DNA from: Rattus norvegicus
Taxonomy: Eukaryota; Chordata; Mammalia; Rodentia; Muridae
NCBI RefSeq assembly: GCF_036323735.1
Contig: NC_086026.1
Span: 85,827,359-85,891,358 of the forward strand
Reading direction: 5' to 3'
DNA length: 64,000 bases
In this document: piece after piece, positions 36,298-49,134 of the stretch
Layout: each line of letters starts with the position of its first letter
Position numbering within the stretch: position 1 is the stretch's first letter
The notes under the pieces: model-generated
The model's database searches: none
Told to the model about the DNA's origin: nothing
Seen by the model: only the letters and a program-made list of their open reading frames with translations
Position numbers and translations under genes: made by a program

Positions 36298-36834
36298 AAA
36301 AAATGGGGTACAGAGCTAAACAAAAAATTTGCATACTGAATTGCTGAGAAGCACCTAAAGAAATGTTTAACATCCTTAGTCATCAGGGAAATGTAAATCA
36401 AAACAACCCTGAGATTCCACCTCACACCAGTCAGAATGGCTAAGATCAAGAAATCAAGTGACAGTAGATGTTGGTGAAGATCTGGAGAAAGAGGAACACT
36501 TCTCCATTGTTAGTGGGATTTCAAGCTGGTACAACTACTCTGGAAATCAATTCCTCTGAAAATTGGACATAGTACTACCTGAGGTCCCAGCCATACCACT
36601 CCTGTGCATATACCCAAATGATGCTCTAACATATAAAAAGGACACATGCTCCACTATGTTCATAGCAGCCTTATTTATAATAGCTTGAAGCTGGAAAGAA
36701 CCCAGATCTCTTTCAACAGAGAAATGGATGCAGAAAATGTGGTACATCTACACAATGGAGTACTACTCAGCTATTAAAAGCAATGACTACATGAAATTCT
36801 TAGGCAAATGGAGGGAATTAGAAAATATCATCTT

Positions 36835-36919
36835 AGGGTTGGGGATTTAGCTCAGTGATAGAGCGCTTGCCTAGCAAGCGCAAGGCCCTGGGTTCGGTCC
36901 CCAGCTCCAAAAAAAAAAA
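36835..36919 (+). mobile_element. ID SINE inside decayed L1
   Basis: ID element with poly(A), flanked by a perfect 15-base duplication AGAAAATATCATCTT (36820-36834 and 36920-36934). It interrupts the L1 ORF2 C-terminal region. Confidence 0.95.
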
Positions 36920-38439
36920 AGAAAATATCATCTTGAGTGAGGTAACCCAGTCACAAAAGAACACACATGGCATGCACTTACTGATAAGTGGATATTAGTT
37001 CAAACTCTTGGAACAGCTAAGAAAAAAGTCACAGATCATATGAAGCTCAAGAAGAAGGAAGACCAAAATGAGGATGCTCCATTACTTTTTAGAAGGGAGA
37101 ACAAAATACTTACAGGAGGAAATACAGGGACTAAGAGTGAAGCAGGGACTGAAGAAAATATCATCCAGAGACTGCTCCACCTGGAGTTCCATCCCATATG
37201 AAGCCACCAAACCCAATCACTATTGCTGATGCTAAGAAGTGCTTGCTGACAGGAGCCAGATATGGGTGTCTCCTGAGAGGCTTTGCCAGAGCCCTACTGA
37301 TACAGATGAGGATGGTTGCAGCTAACCATTGGACTGAACAAGGGGACCCCAGTGGAGGAGTTAGAGAAAAGACTGAAGGAGTTGAAGGTGTTTGCAACCC
37401 CATAGGAAGAACAATATCAACCAACCAGGTCCCACCAGAACTTCCAGGAACTAAACCACCAACCAATGAGTACACATGGAGGGACCCATGACTCTAGCCA
37501 CATATGTAGCAGAAGATTGCATTGTTCAGCATCAGTAGGAAGAAAAGCCCTTGGCCTTGTGAAGGCTCTTATCCCCAGTGTAGGGTAATGCCAGGGCGTT
37601 GAGGATGGAGTGGGTAGTGGGAGTGGGAGCATCCTCATAGATGCTGGGGGAGAGCCAGGTGATATATGAGACAGGGAAAGGGTATAACATTTAAAGTGCC
37701 AATACATAAAATAGCCGAGAAAAATAAAAATTAAAAAAGAACTGATTAGTGCTCTTAACCACTTGGGTGGGGAGTGCTTCTTAGTCTCCCAGATACCAGA
37801 GTTATACCTCCATATCAGGTGGCTCATAATTACATTTAACAAGCTCCAGGAGATCTAGTGCCCCTCTCCCATAGAAAACCACATGTATGGTATATATTTA
37901 TATGTATGCACACAAAACAATTAAAAACTTCTGAAAAAGAAAAAGGAACCTGAGCACCAACTTTTCCCTCTCTGCTCGGGGTCTGCCGATAACACTGTAG
38001 TAATTCATCCCAGCCATCAGTGACTGGATCTTCTTCAACCACAAGTTAAAATATAACATTTTCTTTTATGTTGCTTTGTATCAACACAGCAGTGAGAAAA
38101 ATAGTGAATATATACAGAAGCAATACAAGTGACTGGAAATCAAGCAATATACTTTAGAAAGAACTGTGGGCCATAGTTGAAGGGCCAGGGAGGACATTCT
38201 AAAAACCCTAAACGCATAGAAAATAATGGTATAACTTTCTCAGGTGTCTGGGATTTGGCTTATACAGTTCTAAGAGGAAAGTTGCCAACTGTTAAGTACT
38301 GCCATTAAAAAGTCAGAAAGACATGAAAGAGATATTCTAATGATGTGCCACAAGGTCCCAGAAAACAGAAACAAGCTTACTGCAAATACAACAGAGAGCA
38401 AGAACTGTTAAAGACTGGGAGGAAGTTTTAATGAAATGG

Positions 38440-41400
38440 AAATCAAATGAATAATGCACAGAATTTGTCCAGGAGTTAATTATCTGAAGAGATAAATGAA
38501 TTTGACAAACCCCTAGGCATACTAATTACAAGATAAGAGAAGGGACCAAAATAGAAAAGATTAAAAATGAAGAGAATTGCTCTAACAGGCTCTAGTAAAA
38601 TGCCAAGATTCATTCGAGAAGAAATATCTTTCAAACTTACTTATATCTCTTAAAAAAAAACAAAAATCAGTAAGGAATGGATAAATCTCTAAATCATCTG
38701 CCCTCCTGAAATTAAATCAAGAAGATGTTAACAGCTCAAATAGGTTCACAACAGGCAGGGCATTCCCACTGGACAGATAATCAAATGTCACAACATAAAG
38801 GGAATGGCAAGACCCGATGAAGTCACTGTTTACCTTCAGAAAAGAAGAAAAGTAATGCTTCTTAAACCTGTTCCACAGGAGCTAACCTTTACAAGGGATG
38901 GGTCACCTGATGTAATCCCAAATGGTCGGCCCAAACACATATATGTGTGAGCAACACTGAGTGAACTCAGCATGTTTTAGTTATAAATTTACATACACAC
39001 AAATGTGACAATAATAATTGAAGAAGAGGTCATGAATTTAAAGACTGGAAAGGAAGGAAATGGTGGAAATTCAGTGCTCACAAATGAATTTCACAAACAA
39101 ATAAATTAAAATGAAGGAATATGTACAAAATAACCATTTCACAAAATAGAAAGAGAAGGAACCCTTTTAAACTAACTGTTCAAAGTCAGTGTTGTTACCA
39201 AACCAAAGATTGATGAGGGCACAACAAAAAAACAAAACCTATATAACCAATGTCCCTGATAAACACAGATGAAGAGCTTCAGAATAAAATACCTGGAAAT
39301 TGAACTCAAGTACACGTTATGATTGCACTTCACCAACATGTTGGGTTCATCCCAGAGATGCAAGGTTGGTTTAACATATATCAATGGGACAATGTAGTAC
39401 AGCATATAATTAGAATAAAGTGCAGAAATCACATAGCCATCTCGATGAATACAGGAAGACCTTTGATGAAATGTAATGTGCCTTTATGATAAAAGTTCTA
39501 AAGAAATTAAGTATTGTTAAAATGCACTGCAGGTGTCAAAAGTACACTGAAAAAAAAGCTTCTTCAACAAATGCTGCTGTGACAATGGATATGTATATGG
39601 AAATATAAATGTAAAGATTACATATTACTTATGAGGGACCCACAGCCAATATTACACTAAATGAGGAATACTGTGTATTCTTTCTACACACTCTCCACTC
39701 TAATTTCATAAGGTGACCCAAATCTTATCTACATAATAAAAGGCATAAATAAAAAGGGATGTAAAGAGGAAAGGAAATTTTAAATGACCTTGGCAAATGA
39801 CATGATCATTTCCTTAAAAGATGCTACCACATCTCTAATATTTGATAACCGCTTTCATCTAAGTAGAATAAGAAATCATTAAATAATAATCAGTAACTTT
39901 TCTACAAATCAATAATGCATTTTCAGCAAGAGGATTAATAAAAATTAATAATAAATAAATACTAAATAAATTAATAATTAATTAATAAATAAATACTAAA
40001 AATCAATAATAACAGCAGACAAGCAAACCTTTCCAAATCAGACAATCAAAAATGTATCTGATTATCAAGGACAATGGCATATATGTGGTCCCTAGAACTT
40101 ATGTACAGAAATAAATTAAATCAATATATGAATAAATAAACAAATATACAAGCAAGGCATCCAGGAATAAACCTTGTAGTGAGAATTTTAGTTTCTTTAA
40201 AAACAAATACTCTAAGAATCTCTTTTCTTTTTAATTCCAGACATGGAAGATGGGCTGCCTCAGATTTCCCATAGCAACTGACTGTGATTTGCCTAGGGCT
40301 CTAACAGAGGTGTGATTCTGACAGCTGTGCATGTGTGACATTTGGAATTCTGGGGACTCTTCAGAGGGTGTATAAATGCTAGAGCCCTGAGAGAGTGGGT
40401 TGTGGTTGTTTGTTTGAAGGTTGCTGTTGATTGCTGTTGGTTTCAGCTTGTCAAAGAGTTGTGTACAAAGAGATGAGATGAAGAAATCAGATATCCTGAT
40501 GGTGAAGATCAAACTTGCCCCAAAGAACTTGATGCCCCTAATCAGCAGGAAGTAGTGTGATGACATCATTTTCCCCTTTCTGACTCCTGATTTTATTCTG
40601 GGATGTCTTTCTCTTTCTCTCCTGTATATCCTTTTTTCTTTTTTTAATCTGGTGTTGGGGGTAGGGAGGTTGGAGAAGTTGAAAGAAAAAGGAGCCTACA
40701 AAGTAGTCAAAGTTCGACTACAAGACCTAGCAATGAAAGATGACTAAAATGAACTTATTACAGAGCTGAGTAAAGTACTTGAATAGAACACTATATGCCT
40801 GAAGCACCTTTGATGATGTTCACGGATAGGTAGACTATCACGAAATTTTCCATAATACAGAAATAATCAACAGATCCAATGTAATCTCCACTGACATTCT
40901 TCATAGAATTATAAAAATATCCTCAAGTTTATATAGATGAAACGCTTCAAAAATACAAAACAATGTTGGAACTCACATACACGCACACACACATTATGTA
41001 TATATATATACACACACATATAAACATATATATATATTTATCTCAAATTATACTGTAGTGATGGTGAAAACCAGTTGCTTGCACAAAAACAGACCTTCAG
41101 ACCAATGAAAAATGGGACACACACATAATTCAGTACAACTTTGACTAATTGACTAATTTTTGGCAAAGGTGTCAAAAGGATACTGAAAAAAAGACAACTT
41201 CTTCAATAAATGCTGCTGTCACAGTGGATATTTATATGGAAATTATTTCCATATATCAAATTCTGAAAAACATTTTATAATAGGTGAAACAGCTTAGCCA
41301 AGTCCTCAAACTCTCAAATTTCTAGAGCAAAAGAGGGCAAACATTTCATGCTATAAGCATGAACAAAGAGTTCTTAAAACAAATAAATAGGACTACATGG

Positions 41401-41860
41401 AATTCAAATCTTCTGACAACAAAGGAAACAACCACAAAAATAAGAGATAGAATGGGAGAAAATTGTCTTAATTATACATTTGATGGAATTAACATATATA
41501 TGTACATAAATGCGATGTCATCATATACATATATATGTACACACAGACACTCACATTTATCAGCAATAATTAAACACTAGCAAAACAGATCCTCTGGTTC
41601 TCAAAAGAAGAAATACAAATAACCAATAAACCTGTGAAAAGGTGTTTGTATCATTGGCCATGAGGGAAATGCAGATGAAAACTACTTTGATATCTTATCT
41701 TACCCACTAAGAATTTTTGTCACCAAGGAAACAAACAACAAATCTTAGTAAGGATATAGGAAAACAGTAACTCTATCTTCTGATATGAATGTAAACTGGT
41801 GCCACTGGTGTAGAGATTTGTATGAAGATTCCTCGAATATCTAAAAATAGAATGAACAGA
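38440..41860 (+). mobile_element. Old L1 remnant
   Basis: Degenerate L1 ORF2 sequence: a Lys-Pro-Leu-like linker near 38500, a reverse-transcriptase 'GFIPGMQGW'-like stretch at about 39340-39380, and 3'-terminal sequence to about 41860. It is interrupted by another dispersed repeat at about 40210-40690. It is much more diverged than the other L1 copies in the window. Confidence 0.65.
40210..40690. repeat. Rodent dispersed repeat (family not identified)
   Basis: A block inside the old L1 with its own character (a 'TATAAATGC' box near 40370, TGTGGTTGTTTG repeats). It resembles an LTR-like rodent repeat I have seen in mouse sequence, but I cannot name the family. Confidence 0.4.
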
Positions 41861-41899
41861 AGACACTGCTATGTCTTTCCTGGACATGTGTACAGAGGT

Positions 41900-42360
41900 C
41901 TATTGGTCCTATCATGGACATACTAGCAGTTCCAAGTTTATTTCTTGGGAATAAACTGCAAAGTGTTTCTTCCTCTTCCTTTCTCTTTTTTCTTGAGCCT
42001 AGATTCATTTGCTCTGGAATGTGTAACTTGCTCTCTTCAGGAGACAAGGAGAACCTAATAGAGTTGGATAGTACTAGGCTGGTGTGTGGTCCTGGTGCTT
42101 TGGAGAGCAGGACAAAGGTGAACTTAGAGAAAAGTGGAACAGGTGAACAAGCAGAATCAGATGAAGAGTACAGAACCAGAGGCTGTCTCACAAGTTCTCC
42201 TCTGTTACACTCCCGGTGCATTTGCATTGGCTGGAATGGAAGGTAGGTGTCTAACATGTGACTGTGTTTTGCTCCCTCAACATTCTCATCACAGAGAACC
42301 TCCTCTTTGAACTTCATTGCAAAATGGCTTTTTTCCTCTAGGGAAGTCAAATAATCTTTG
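41900..42360. repeat. Unidentified block with overlapping open frames
   Basis: A 110-codon plus-strand and a 169-codon minus-strand open frame overlap here. Neither has a recognisable family, splice signals or cysteine/hydrophobic pattern. I suspect an old retroelement fragment next to the L1 end. Confidence 0.25.
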
Positions 42361-44569
42361 ATTATAACTCCTTATCAATCAGATGCTTACCCTTGTAAAT
42401 AAAATTAAATGTTCTGAATAGGAATGGATTTTAAGAATTTAAATCATTTTTTACTAGATTCTGAAGTCCTTGAGAAAAAGCTGGGTAAAAAAAGAGTCAA
42501 TTGTGGATCTGCCAAATCTAGACGCTGGATTGTTTTCACATTAAAAAAAAAGAGTCAATTAACAGTATAGTTTAAAAGTTTAATATTTTAGAGAAAGCTA
42601 ACTCATGTGTTTGCAGACTATAATAATCATTTGAAAACTAACGGGGTTATTATTCTAAGTCACAAGCAGAGGAAAATTCTGACTCAGACAAAAGCTTTGA
42701 TTTTTTACTTCTATAAATGTGTGGTTTTATATAACTTCTATGAAATATTTGTGTGTTTAATATTAACCTTTATTGTAGTACCTCCTCTTAGAAATAATAT
42801 TAAAAATCTTTTATATCATAATTATCCCTGGTTATATAAACTTATTGGAAAAATATTTTGGTCATCAAGTACTGCACCAGGGTTAATTCAATCCTTAACT
42901 GCAAAGATTTGACAATAATTATGAGCAAATATCCAATTTATGTATTGAACGACAACATAATTTTTCACATGGTACAACAAGACAACATGGATGCGATTAT
43001 TTTACCTAAAAATTACATAATTTAACCTTCACATTGGGAGACATATAATCACATTTTTATATGAAAAAGATCTTCATGAAGACACAGTACAATCAAGCAT
43101 AAAGATATAATTATTTTAAGTAAATAACTATTGAACAACTGGCATGCTGATACATACATACATGGATACAATAATAAAAACATATTTCATGAAAAACCCA
43201 GATTTTTCTAACTCCAAAGTCTATAAAGAAAATTTAAAAGAATAGAAATACGTGGCAAGTTGGGGGAGTCTTCTGTCCCCCTTTTCAATAGCAGAAGAGC
43301 GTAGAAAAGCATTCCCTTTGAACTTCGAGAACTAACAGTGATTTTCAGGTTTATGTTGTTTTCTTCTGTGCATAAAATGATGGAGAGGATGTTAAATGAA
43401 TACTCTCCTACTTATATAATGATCCTAAAATTCCCATTAGTTTGCCTCAAGCAATGTGGAAACTATTTGAAAATAATCTAATGGAATTTACGCTTTTGCC
43501 TATGACAGGATGTAGAAGAGTGAGAGCTGTTGAAAGTTAAGTCCCACTGAAAGGTTTCCAATTGTAAGGACTAGCCATGTTTCTTGAAATGCAGTTAATT
43601 CCTGTTACAATTCACAGCTAATGCAAGCCTGATATTGTTACAATGTATCAAAGTGCTAATAGCCCTCATTTCAATTATGATTAGTAACAACTCTAGACAC
43701 ATTTAGATTGTCACTTATAAACATAGTTAATTATTCTTCCTGAATTAATGTACACTGGGGTGAACCGGGGTAGTACTGTGCCTAACATTTTTACACTGAA
43801 CTTATCAATAGTTTATAACAGCTTTATTATTCCACATTGTGGAAAATTTAGAAATCATGTTTTTTCCCCCTCTCATAAACTTGGGTTAATATTTAACCCC
43901 AAAGGAATGAACTCAAAATATTACGGTTTTCATGACATTATAAAAATCCATAAATCATTCATCTCAAATATATTTGGTAAAATTATTACACCATCTTATT
44001 AGTGACAAAACTAATGACGTTGACATCTCACATTGAAGGCTTGAAATACAAAGGAAATAAAGGTCGGTCAATGTCCAATGTTCAGTATAGCTCAGTTCCA
44101 AAGCAAAACCTTCCTATGACGTCTTCTAATTTGTGTCATTAGTACATAATGAAGTAGTTAAGCACCCCAACAACATTGATATGATTTGGGGCCTCCTGTT
44201 TTATTTTCTAATCATTTGTACTATGAAGGTCACCACATTAATCCAAATCTCTCCAGATTCATGGGCCCTAATGCTGAGAAGTACACACAGGGTTCATGGT
44301 TCTATCCCCAGTTCATCATTTATGTATGTGTTTTACTTATCAGTTTTCTTCCAGGCAATAATTATTCTTGAACATGAATGGCTTCCACGAAACAGAAACT
44401 TCAGTAAATAAAACCTCAAGTCATCCGGGTTACGCATAAAGCGCATAAGTGCCTTAAAGTCCATCTTCTTTAACATCACACTAAGAACACAGTGGCAATT
44501 TTTTTGTAAACCATTATCTCTTTGAGAAGACATGGGTGAGATTCCATAAGGATGCTCGGGTCTCTTCCC

Positions 44570-44624
44570 TCAGACCTCCAGCCAGGTGGACAGGAGTGAA
44601 GATGGCACTCCCTGTTGTAGATAC
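44570..44624 (-). CDS. Hcrtr2: Hcrtr2 alternative last exon (460-residue isoform tail)
   Basis: 55 coding bases after an acceptor AG at 44626-44625. The first G completes Trp443 begun in exon 7, followed by 17 residues (Tyr-Leu-Gln-Gln-Gly-Val-Pro ... Trp-Leu-Glu-Val) and TGA at 44572-44570. This matches the C terminus of the 460-residue rat receptor as I remember it, and 443+17 gives exactly 460. Mouse has matching alpha (443) and beta (460) splice forms. The exon is missed by ORF finding because it is short and in a different frame from the longer open frame over it. A candidate poly(A) signal (AATAAA on this strand) is at about 44205-44200. Confidence 0.92.
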
Positions 44625-44899
44625 CTGTGCAGTAAAAAACTTTATTTCACATGGGCTAATAACTTGAGGCCAGGAGACACCATTTAGAGTAGTGGTTCTC
44701 AATGCTAAAGTGCTTTGTAATCACCCATAGGATTTGTAAGTGCCTACATTCCTGGGTACCCAAAGGATTCAGGTTCAGTAAGTTTGGGGTACATGTTTAA
44801 TATTAATATTTGCAAATCGCAGATGTTGCTGGTTGCAGAGACCACACTGCACTGAGAATCACTAATTTAGAACACGGAAATTCTGACTTCTAATAGACC

Positions 44900-45062
44900 A
44901 TATCAATACCACCTCTTCTCTCTCTCTCTCTCGTTCTCTCGCTCTTGCTCTCGCTCTCTCACTCTCTGTCGCTCTTGCTTTCTCTTCTCTCCTCTCCTTT
45001 TCCCCAACCCTCTCCTCTCCTTTCACATCTCTCTCTCTCTCTCTGTCCACCCTTTCCCTCTT
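44900..45062 (+). repeat. CT-rich tract
   Basis: Imperfect CT/CGCTCT repeat in the Hcrtr2 3' region. Confidence 0.85.
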
Positions 45063-46331
45063 AAGGCCTCTCCTCTTGTTTATACAACATGAACTATGAT
45101 CTTGGGATCTAATACTATCTCACAGCTTAGAGTTAATGAACTCTATTCTATTGGGGAAAAATCATTATATCATGCTTACTGAGCTGCAAGGCTATTAAGG
45201 CTTATTACCAAGAAGATTTGAAGATAACTCCAAATCTTAAAGTGCTATCATCACGATCAGAAAATTACAGCTCTTCTGGCATGAAGGACATGGTAGACAA
45301 AGTTCTCAAAAGGGAGAAAGGAGACGTTGAAAGTGATTGTGTTCATAGATATGGAACATCATGATATTCGGCCATATAATTTTGATAAACCTCATATAAG
45401 AGAGTAGTCCTGGCTTAGAATACCAAAAGGCACATGGTAACAAAATCCTAAACTCTTGAAAAGAAGGTATGGATAGTTTGGTTGTGTTATTTTTCTCTGA
45501 GAATAAAGAGTTAGGGAAAAGGCAAAATAACAATATAAGTATTTTTAAATAAAATCTCTCTCAAATATTAAAAATATTCTGTTTCTTTATAATCAGTGTG
45601 CCTACATACTATTACTACTCTACTATGGACAACTGGATTTGCACACTTTCAAATTCTTAATGTAGAAGTAGATACTTACATAAGAAGAATTTTTTACAGA
45701 GAATGAATTTGAAATAATAATTTCAATCCTATGATTTAAGCTTATACAAAATACACTCTAGAGTTTCCATTTGTGTATGAGTTAGTAGTGAGCCTTCCAC
45801 TTTCCTAGTTTCCTGTCTCTCAGCCTCAGGCATGCTAAAATTAGTAACACAGAGAGTGTAGTCTAATTAAATGGGAGTGGGGTGCGTCGTAACAGTCCTG
45901 CCAGTTTTGTGGTGGGGACCACTGTCTTTGGTTGTGTGACTTCTTTGCCATGCCTGGGAATTTTCAGCCTTCCTCTCTCACTAGACTACAATAAGCCTTG
46001 GTTCATTTGTTTGATCTTGTTTGTTTTCATTGATGAGAACTGAATCCCAGCCCAGTGTAAGCTGCTAGGGAAATGCTCAGCCCTTTAAGCCCTGTTCCAG
46101 ACCTAGACTAAAGCCCTTCTTGAACCCCGCCTGAAGCCTCTTTGCGTCACTTCCTGGCACACTGTCACATTCTTAATCCAGCAAGGCTGACTAACTCATT
46201 GTCTCTAATTAGAAGAATAATCTGATTTTTATCTCTTAATTTAAATCTTAAATCCTTCCCTAGAGATGAAAATGATTGTGTATTAGTAGTTGCTGCAAAT
46301 TTTTTACTTTAATACAGTCATTTTGATTCCG

Positions 46332-46334
<3 letters not shown>

Positions 46335-46387
<53 letters not shown>
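46335..46387 (+). repeat. CA microsatellite
   Basis: Pure CA repeat about 640 bases downstream of the Hcrtr2 short-form stop codon. Confidence 0.97.
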
Positions 46388-46389
<2 letters not shown>

Positions 46390-47028
46390 TTAGATATTAT
46401 AAGGTCATAAACCTGAGAACATTTAGTAAATGGAAAATAAAATCAGTGGCAAATTAAGCTGAATCGTAATTATTTTATGTGATTTGGAAAGGTATACTTT
46501 GAATATATACAAATTATATGCTTTTCTATTAATCAGTATTCTCCCAGGTAGCACATTATAATGATAGTTTTTGTGATTTTTTTTAAAACTAAGTCAATTA
46601 GTTATGCTTGTTGTTAACTAAGAGTTAGTAATTGTTACTTCCTTTATATGCCAAAAGAAAACGATTAATTTTGGGTGTTTTTTTTAAGTAATCAATTTGA
46701 ATTGTTAAATTAACATAACAGGGGGTTATAGGAAAAAATAGAAATGTTCAAACTCTTAATTGCCACAAACTTTAGTTCACATAGTTAAGAAAAAGTAGCT
46801 TGAAATAAATTCAGGTGAATTTAAACTTATAACATATTCCTTCCAGTAAATGGTTCAGGAAATATTTCAAATTTGCTTTTTATTTCCGAAGAGTGGTCTA
46901 TTAAAAAAAAAAAAAAGGATTGACAAGTAATTTTAGGTTTAGATCGATTGGATACTAAAACTTCCGTTCACAGAGTTCGTATAAAAGAATAGTTTGAGTC
47001 GGGTATCCTCATCATAGCAATAAATATT

Positions 47029-47255
47029 CTACCAGTTTTGAAGCGGTCCTGCCCCGTTGGCTGCTGGGAGTGTGCTTATGCTGGTGAGCGCCACGTGCTC
47101 TGAGAGTTTTGATACATTATCAAAGTTGCTGATCTGAGTAGTCAGGGACTTCCTGCTCTCTGTACTTGTGCGTCCCCTGGCGAGGCGATCTCCTTGACGA
47201 CGATGAACCCCAAGACAGCAAGAAAAGGCAGCTTTAAATTCCTCTCGAAATTTTC
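47029..47255 (-). CDS. Hcrtr2: Hcrtr2 exon 7 (C-terminal tail, short-isoform stop)
   Basis: It starts after the acceptor AG at 47257-47256 in phase 1 and encodes residues 369-443: helix 8 beginning Lys-Phe-Arg-Glu-Glu, a Cys-Cys pair that could be palmitoylated, a basic stretch, and a Ser/Thr-rich tail suited to kinase and arrestin recognition, ending in Leu-Gln-Asn-Trp. Read straight through, it stops at TAG (47031-47029), giving the 443-residue isoform. The bases TG|GTAG across the last Trp codon form a splice donor at 47032-47031, used when the tail is spliced to the exon at 44570-44624. A possible poly(A) signal for the short form (AATAAA on this strand) is at 46884-46879. Confidence 0.96.
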
Positions 47256-49134
47256 CTGGCAGATCAGAAAGAATGAAAGGAAAGTGAATTTTGCATAAAC
47301 AGCTCAACACCTAGTGTGCAGGGTACAAATGAGTCGTTCCCTTGAGCCAAGCTAACAGTGAGGTGGAGCATTTTGTATCAATAAAGGAAATAGAAAAAGG
47401 AAATTAAACGACGAAGTGTTTTCATTTGTAATACTTGGATTTGTTTTCTTTCTTTAAAGTCAACCCCCACCCCTGCCCCTGCCTTGTTTCTCTTTAGTTT
47501 TTAACCCTGTAATAATACCAAGCGGCTCTTAGGAAAAGTTTGCCTAGACTTTCAATTGCTTCGGAAGCAATGAAATCTACTCTGTGTATAAGCAAGAACA
47601 CAGAGATACATTATGTTCTAAGGACGTTGGCATAAGAGTTCAACGAAACAAGAAAAAAAATACACTGAAATATTTATGAAAATATCCCTTTCATAATCTA
47701 AGTGTAGCAAAATAAGAAAAGAAAGAAACTGGAGAAATCTGAGGAGGTGGTTATCTTTAAACTATGAATGAGATTTAGGCAGTTAAGAAGTGAAACCATC
47801 ACCTTTATTAGAGAGTGAAGGGCATTATGGGAAACTTCTTCCTTCTCTTTGTGTCTAGGTCACTCTGTGCACTAGGCTGCTAAGGCCTTTGTTCACAGGC
47901 CTAGGACAATAGCAGGGACACACCAGGCAGTTGTCAGTGGCTTCCCTAAGTCCTCTTGACCTCATACCAGTACTCTGCCTTGCTCTGTGCCTTCTACTTC
48001 AAACACTTGTCTCCCCATTTCTTTCTGGGTCTCACCTACTCAGTGCAAGGTCAGACAAAGCAAGACTCAGTGTGCAATGATTATTTCAAAAGTGACCAGA
48101 TCTCTTTTCAGAAAAAAATTGGTTGTGATTTTCTTTTAGCAATTATATTTTTCAACACATAATATTATAGAAAGTATATTTCTAGAGTGCCATGGGATAT
48201 TTCAGTAAACGCGCACGATTTTTAAGGCTTGAATGGAATTAAATAGGTGTAAACGTTTGCTATGTATTCATGGTAGAAACATTTGAAATCTTTTTGTGTT
48301 TTTAGATTTTTGAGAACTATATTAGAACCTTCTATTTGTAGCTAGGTATATTGCCAGAAAAATATGTCCCCATCTGGCTGTTCTAAGGACTTAAACAAAT
48401 CAAGCAAACCAAAAAAGGACAGTATGAAATTAGAAGACACTCACTGTTTATTAAGTCTATAAAAAATTTAAAAATATATATAATGACTGCATTGTTAAAA
48501 ATGAAAATAAGGACTGGAGCGATGGCTCAGTGAGTAAGAGCACTGGCTGCTCTTCCAGAGGTCCTGAGTTCAATTCCCAGCGACCACATGGTGGCTCACA
48601 ACCATCTGTAATGTAATCTGATGCCCTCTTCTGGTGTGTCCGAAGACAGCAACAGTGTACTCACATAAAACAAATGTTAAAAAAACTTAAAAAAAATGAA
48701 AATAAGAAACAAATGCCTAAGCATTTTGGGAATAAAACAATATGAAGATGTGGCTAATCACAGCACAATTCTGATATGGCTGCTTGTTAGTTTTCCAAGC
48801 GCTAGTGGATAGCCCTCCTCCATATCATTATCTCATAGTATTTTCATGTGTATGTGTATGTTTTTCAATCCTAAGTTTGATATAAGGCATGCAAGATAAC
48901 CATTTTTCTCTTTAAAATTTATTCTAAGCACTGCAAGGAAAAATATTAGATAATTTTCTCCGACGATCATGTCTTCACTTTCAAAATGAAGACATTCTAC
49001 AGGAATCTACTCAGGGGCAATCACAGCTCAAACAGAAGCTAAGTTCTGTAAGGACTCCTAAACTGCTCCAGGGCAGCTGCTCTAGAAGCTCCGCCCTTGA
49101 GTAGAGGCTCCACAAAGAAGCACTGAACACTTAC
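47256..49134. other. Hcrtr2 intron 6
   Basis: About 1.9 kb. It contains a B2 SINE with target-site duplication (48512-48691). The remainder is AT-rich with nothing recognisable. Confidence 0.7.
48512..48691 (+). mobile_element. B2 SINE with target-site duplication
   Basis: Full-length B2 (GGAGCGATGGCTCAGTGAGT; GATGCCCTCTTCTGGTGTGT) flanked by a perfect 15-base duplication AAAAATGAAAATAAG (48497-48511 and 48692-48706). It lies in Hcrtr2 intron 6. Confidence 0.95.

Larger units (their letters stand above)
32268..37738 (+). mobile_element. 5'-truncated, decayed L1 (ORF1 C-terminus to 3' UTR)
   Basis: L1 starting in the C-terminal part of ORF1 (open 32296-32505, then a premature stop) and running through ORF2 to a poly(A)-like end at about 37725. 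ORF2 is recognisable in pieces (endonuclease 33051-33272, reverse transcriptase 34084-34443 and 34509-34904, C-terminal 35250-35745) separated by frameshifts and stops. The reverse-transcriptase Phe-Ala-Asp-Asp site has become Leu-Ala-Val-Asp near 34890. It carries a nested L1 3' end and an ID element. Both flanks look like parts of one B3-like SINE (about 32228-32266 and 37740-37960), suggesting insertion into a SINE. Confidence 0.9.
16144..44569. other. Intergenic region between Gfral and Hcrtr2
   Basis: About 28 kb between the Gfral start codon and the last Hcrtr2 exon. Both genes are on the minus strand, so this contains the Gfral 5' UTR and promoter (just above 16143) and the Hcrtr2 3' UTR end (just below 44570). 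Recognised content is the chimeric L1 insertion at 19216-24091, the decayed L1 at 32268-37738, an old L1 at about 38440-41860, several SINEs and microsatellites. No conserved protein-coding gene was recognised. Stretches such as 26000-26440, 31180-32220 and 42400-44190 are AT-rich with nothing identifiable. Confidence 0.6.
44625..47028. other. Hcrtr2 short-form 3' UTR / last intron of the long form
   Basis: About 2.4 kb that is 3' UTR for the 443-residue form near its right end and intron for the 460-residue form. It contains a CT-rich tract (44900-45062) and a CA repeat (46335-46387). Otherwise it is AT-rich with no other gene recognised. Confidence 0.6.

Noticed and set aside
13886..36919. 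tRNA-like sequences with A and B boxes at 13886, 20042 and 36835
   Set aside because: They are ID SINEs (BC1/tRNA-Ala-derived) with A-rich tails and target-site duplications, not functional tRNA genes.
41841..42350. 169-codon minus-strand frame considered as a novel gene
   Set aside because: It overlaps another long frame in the opposite direction, lies next to an old L1 end, and shows no domain signature or transcription signals.
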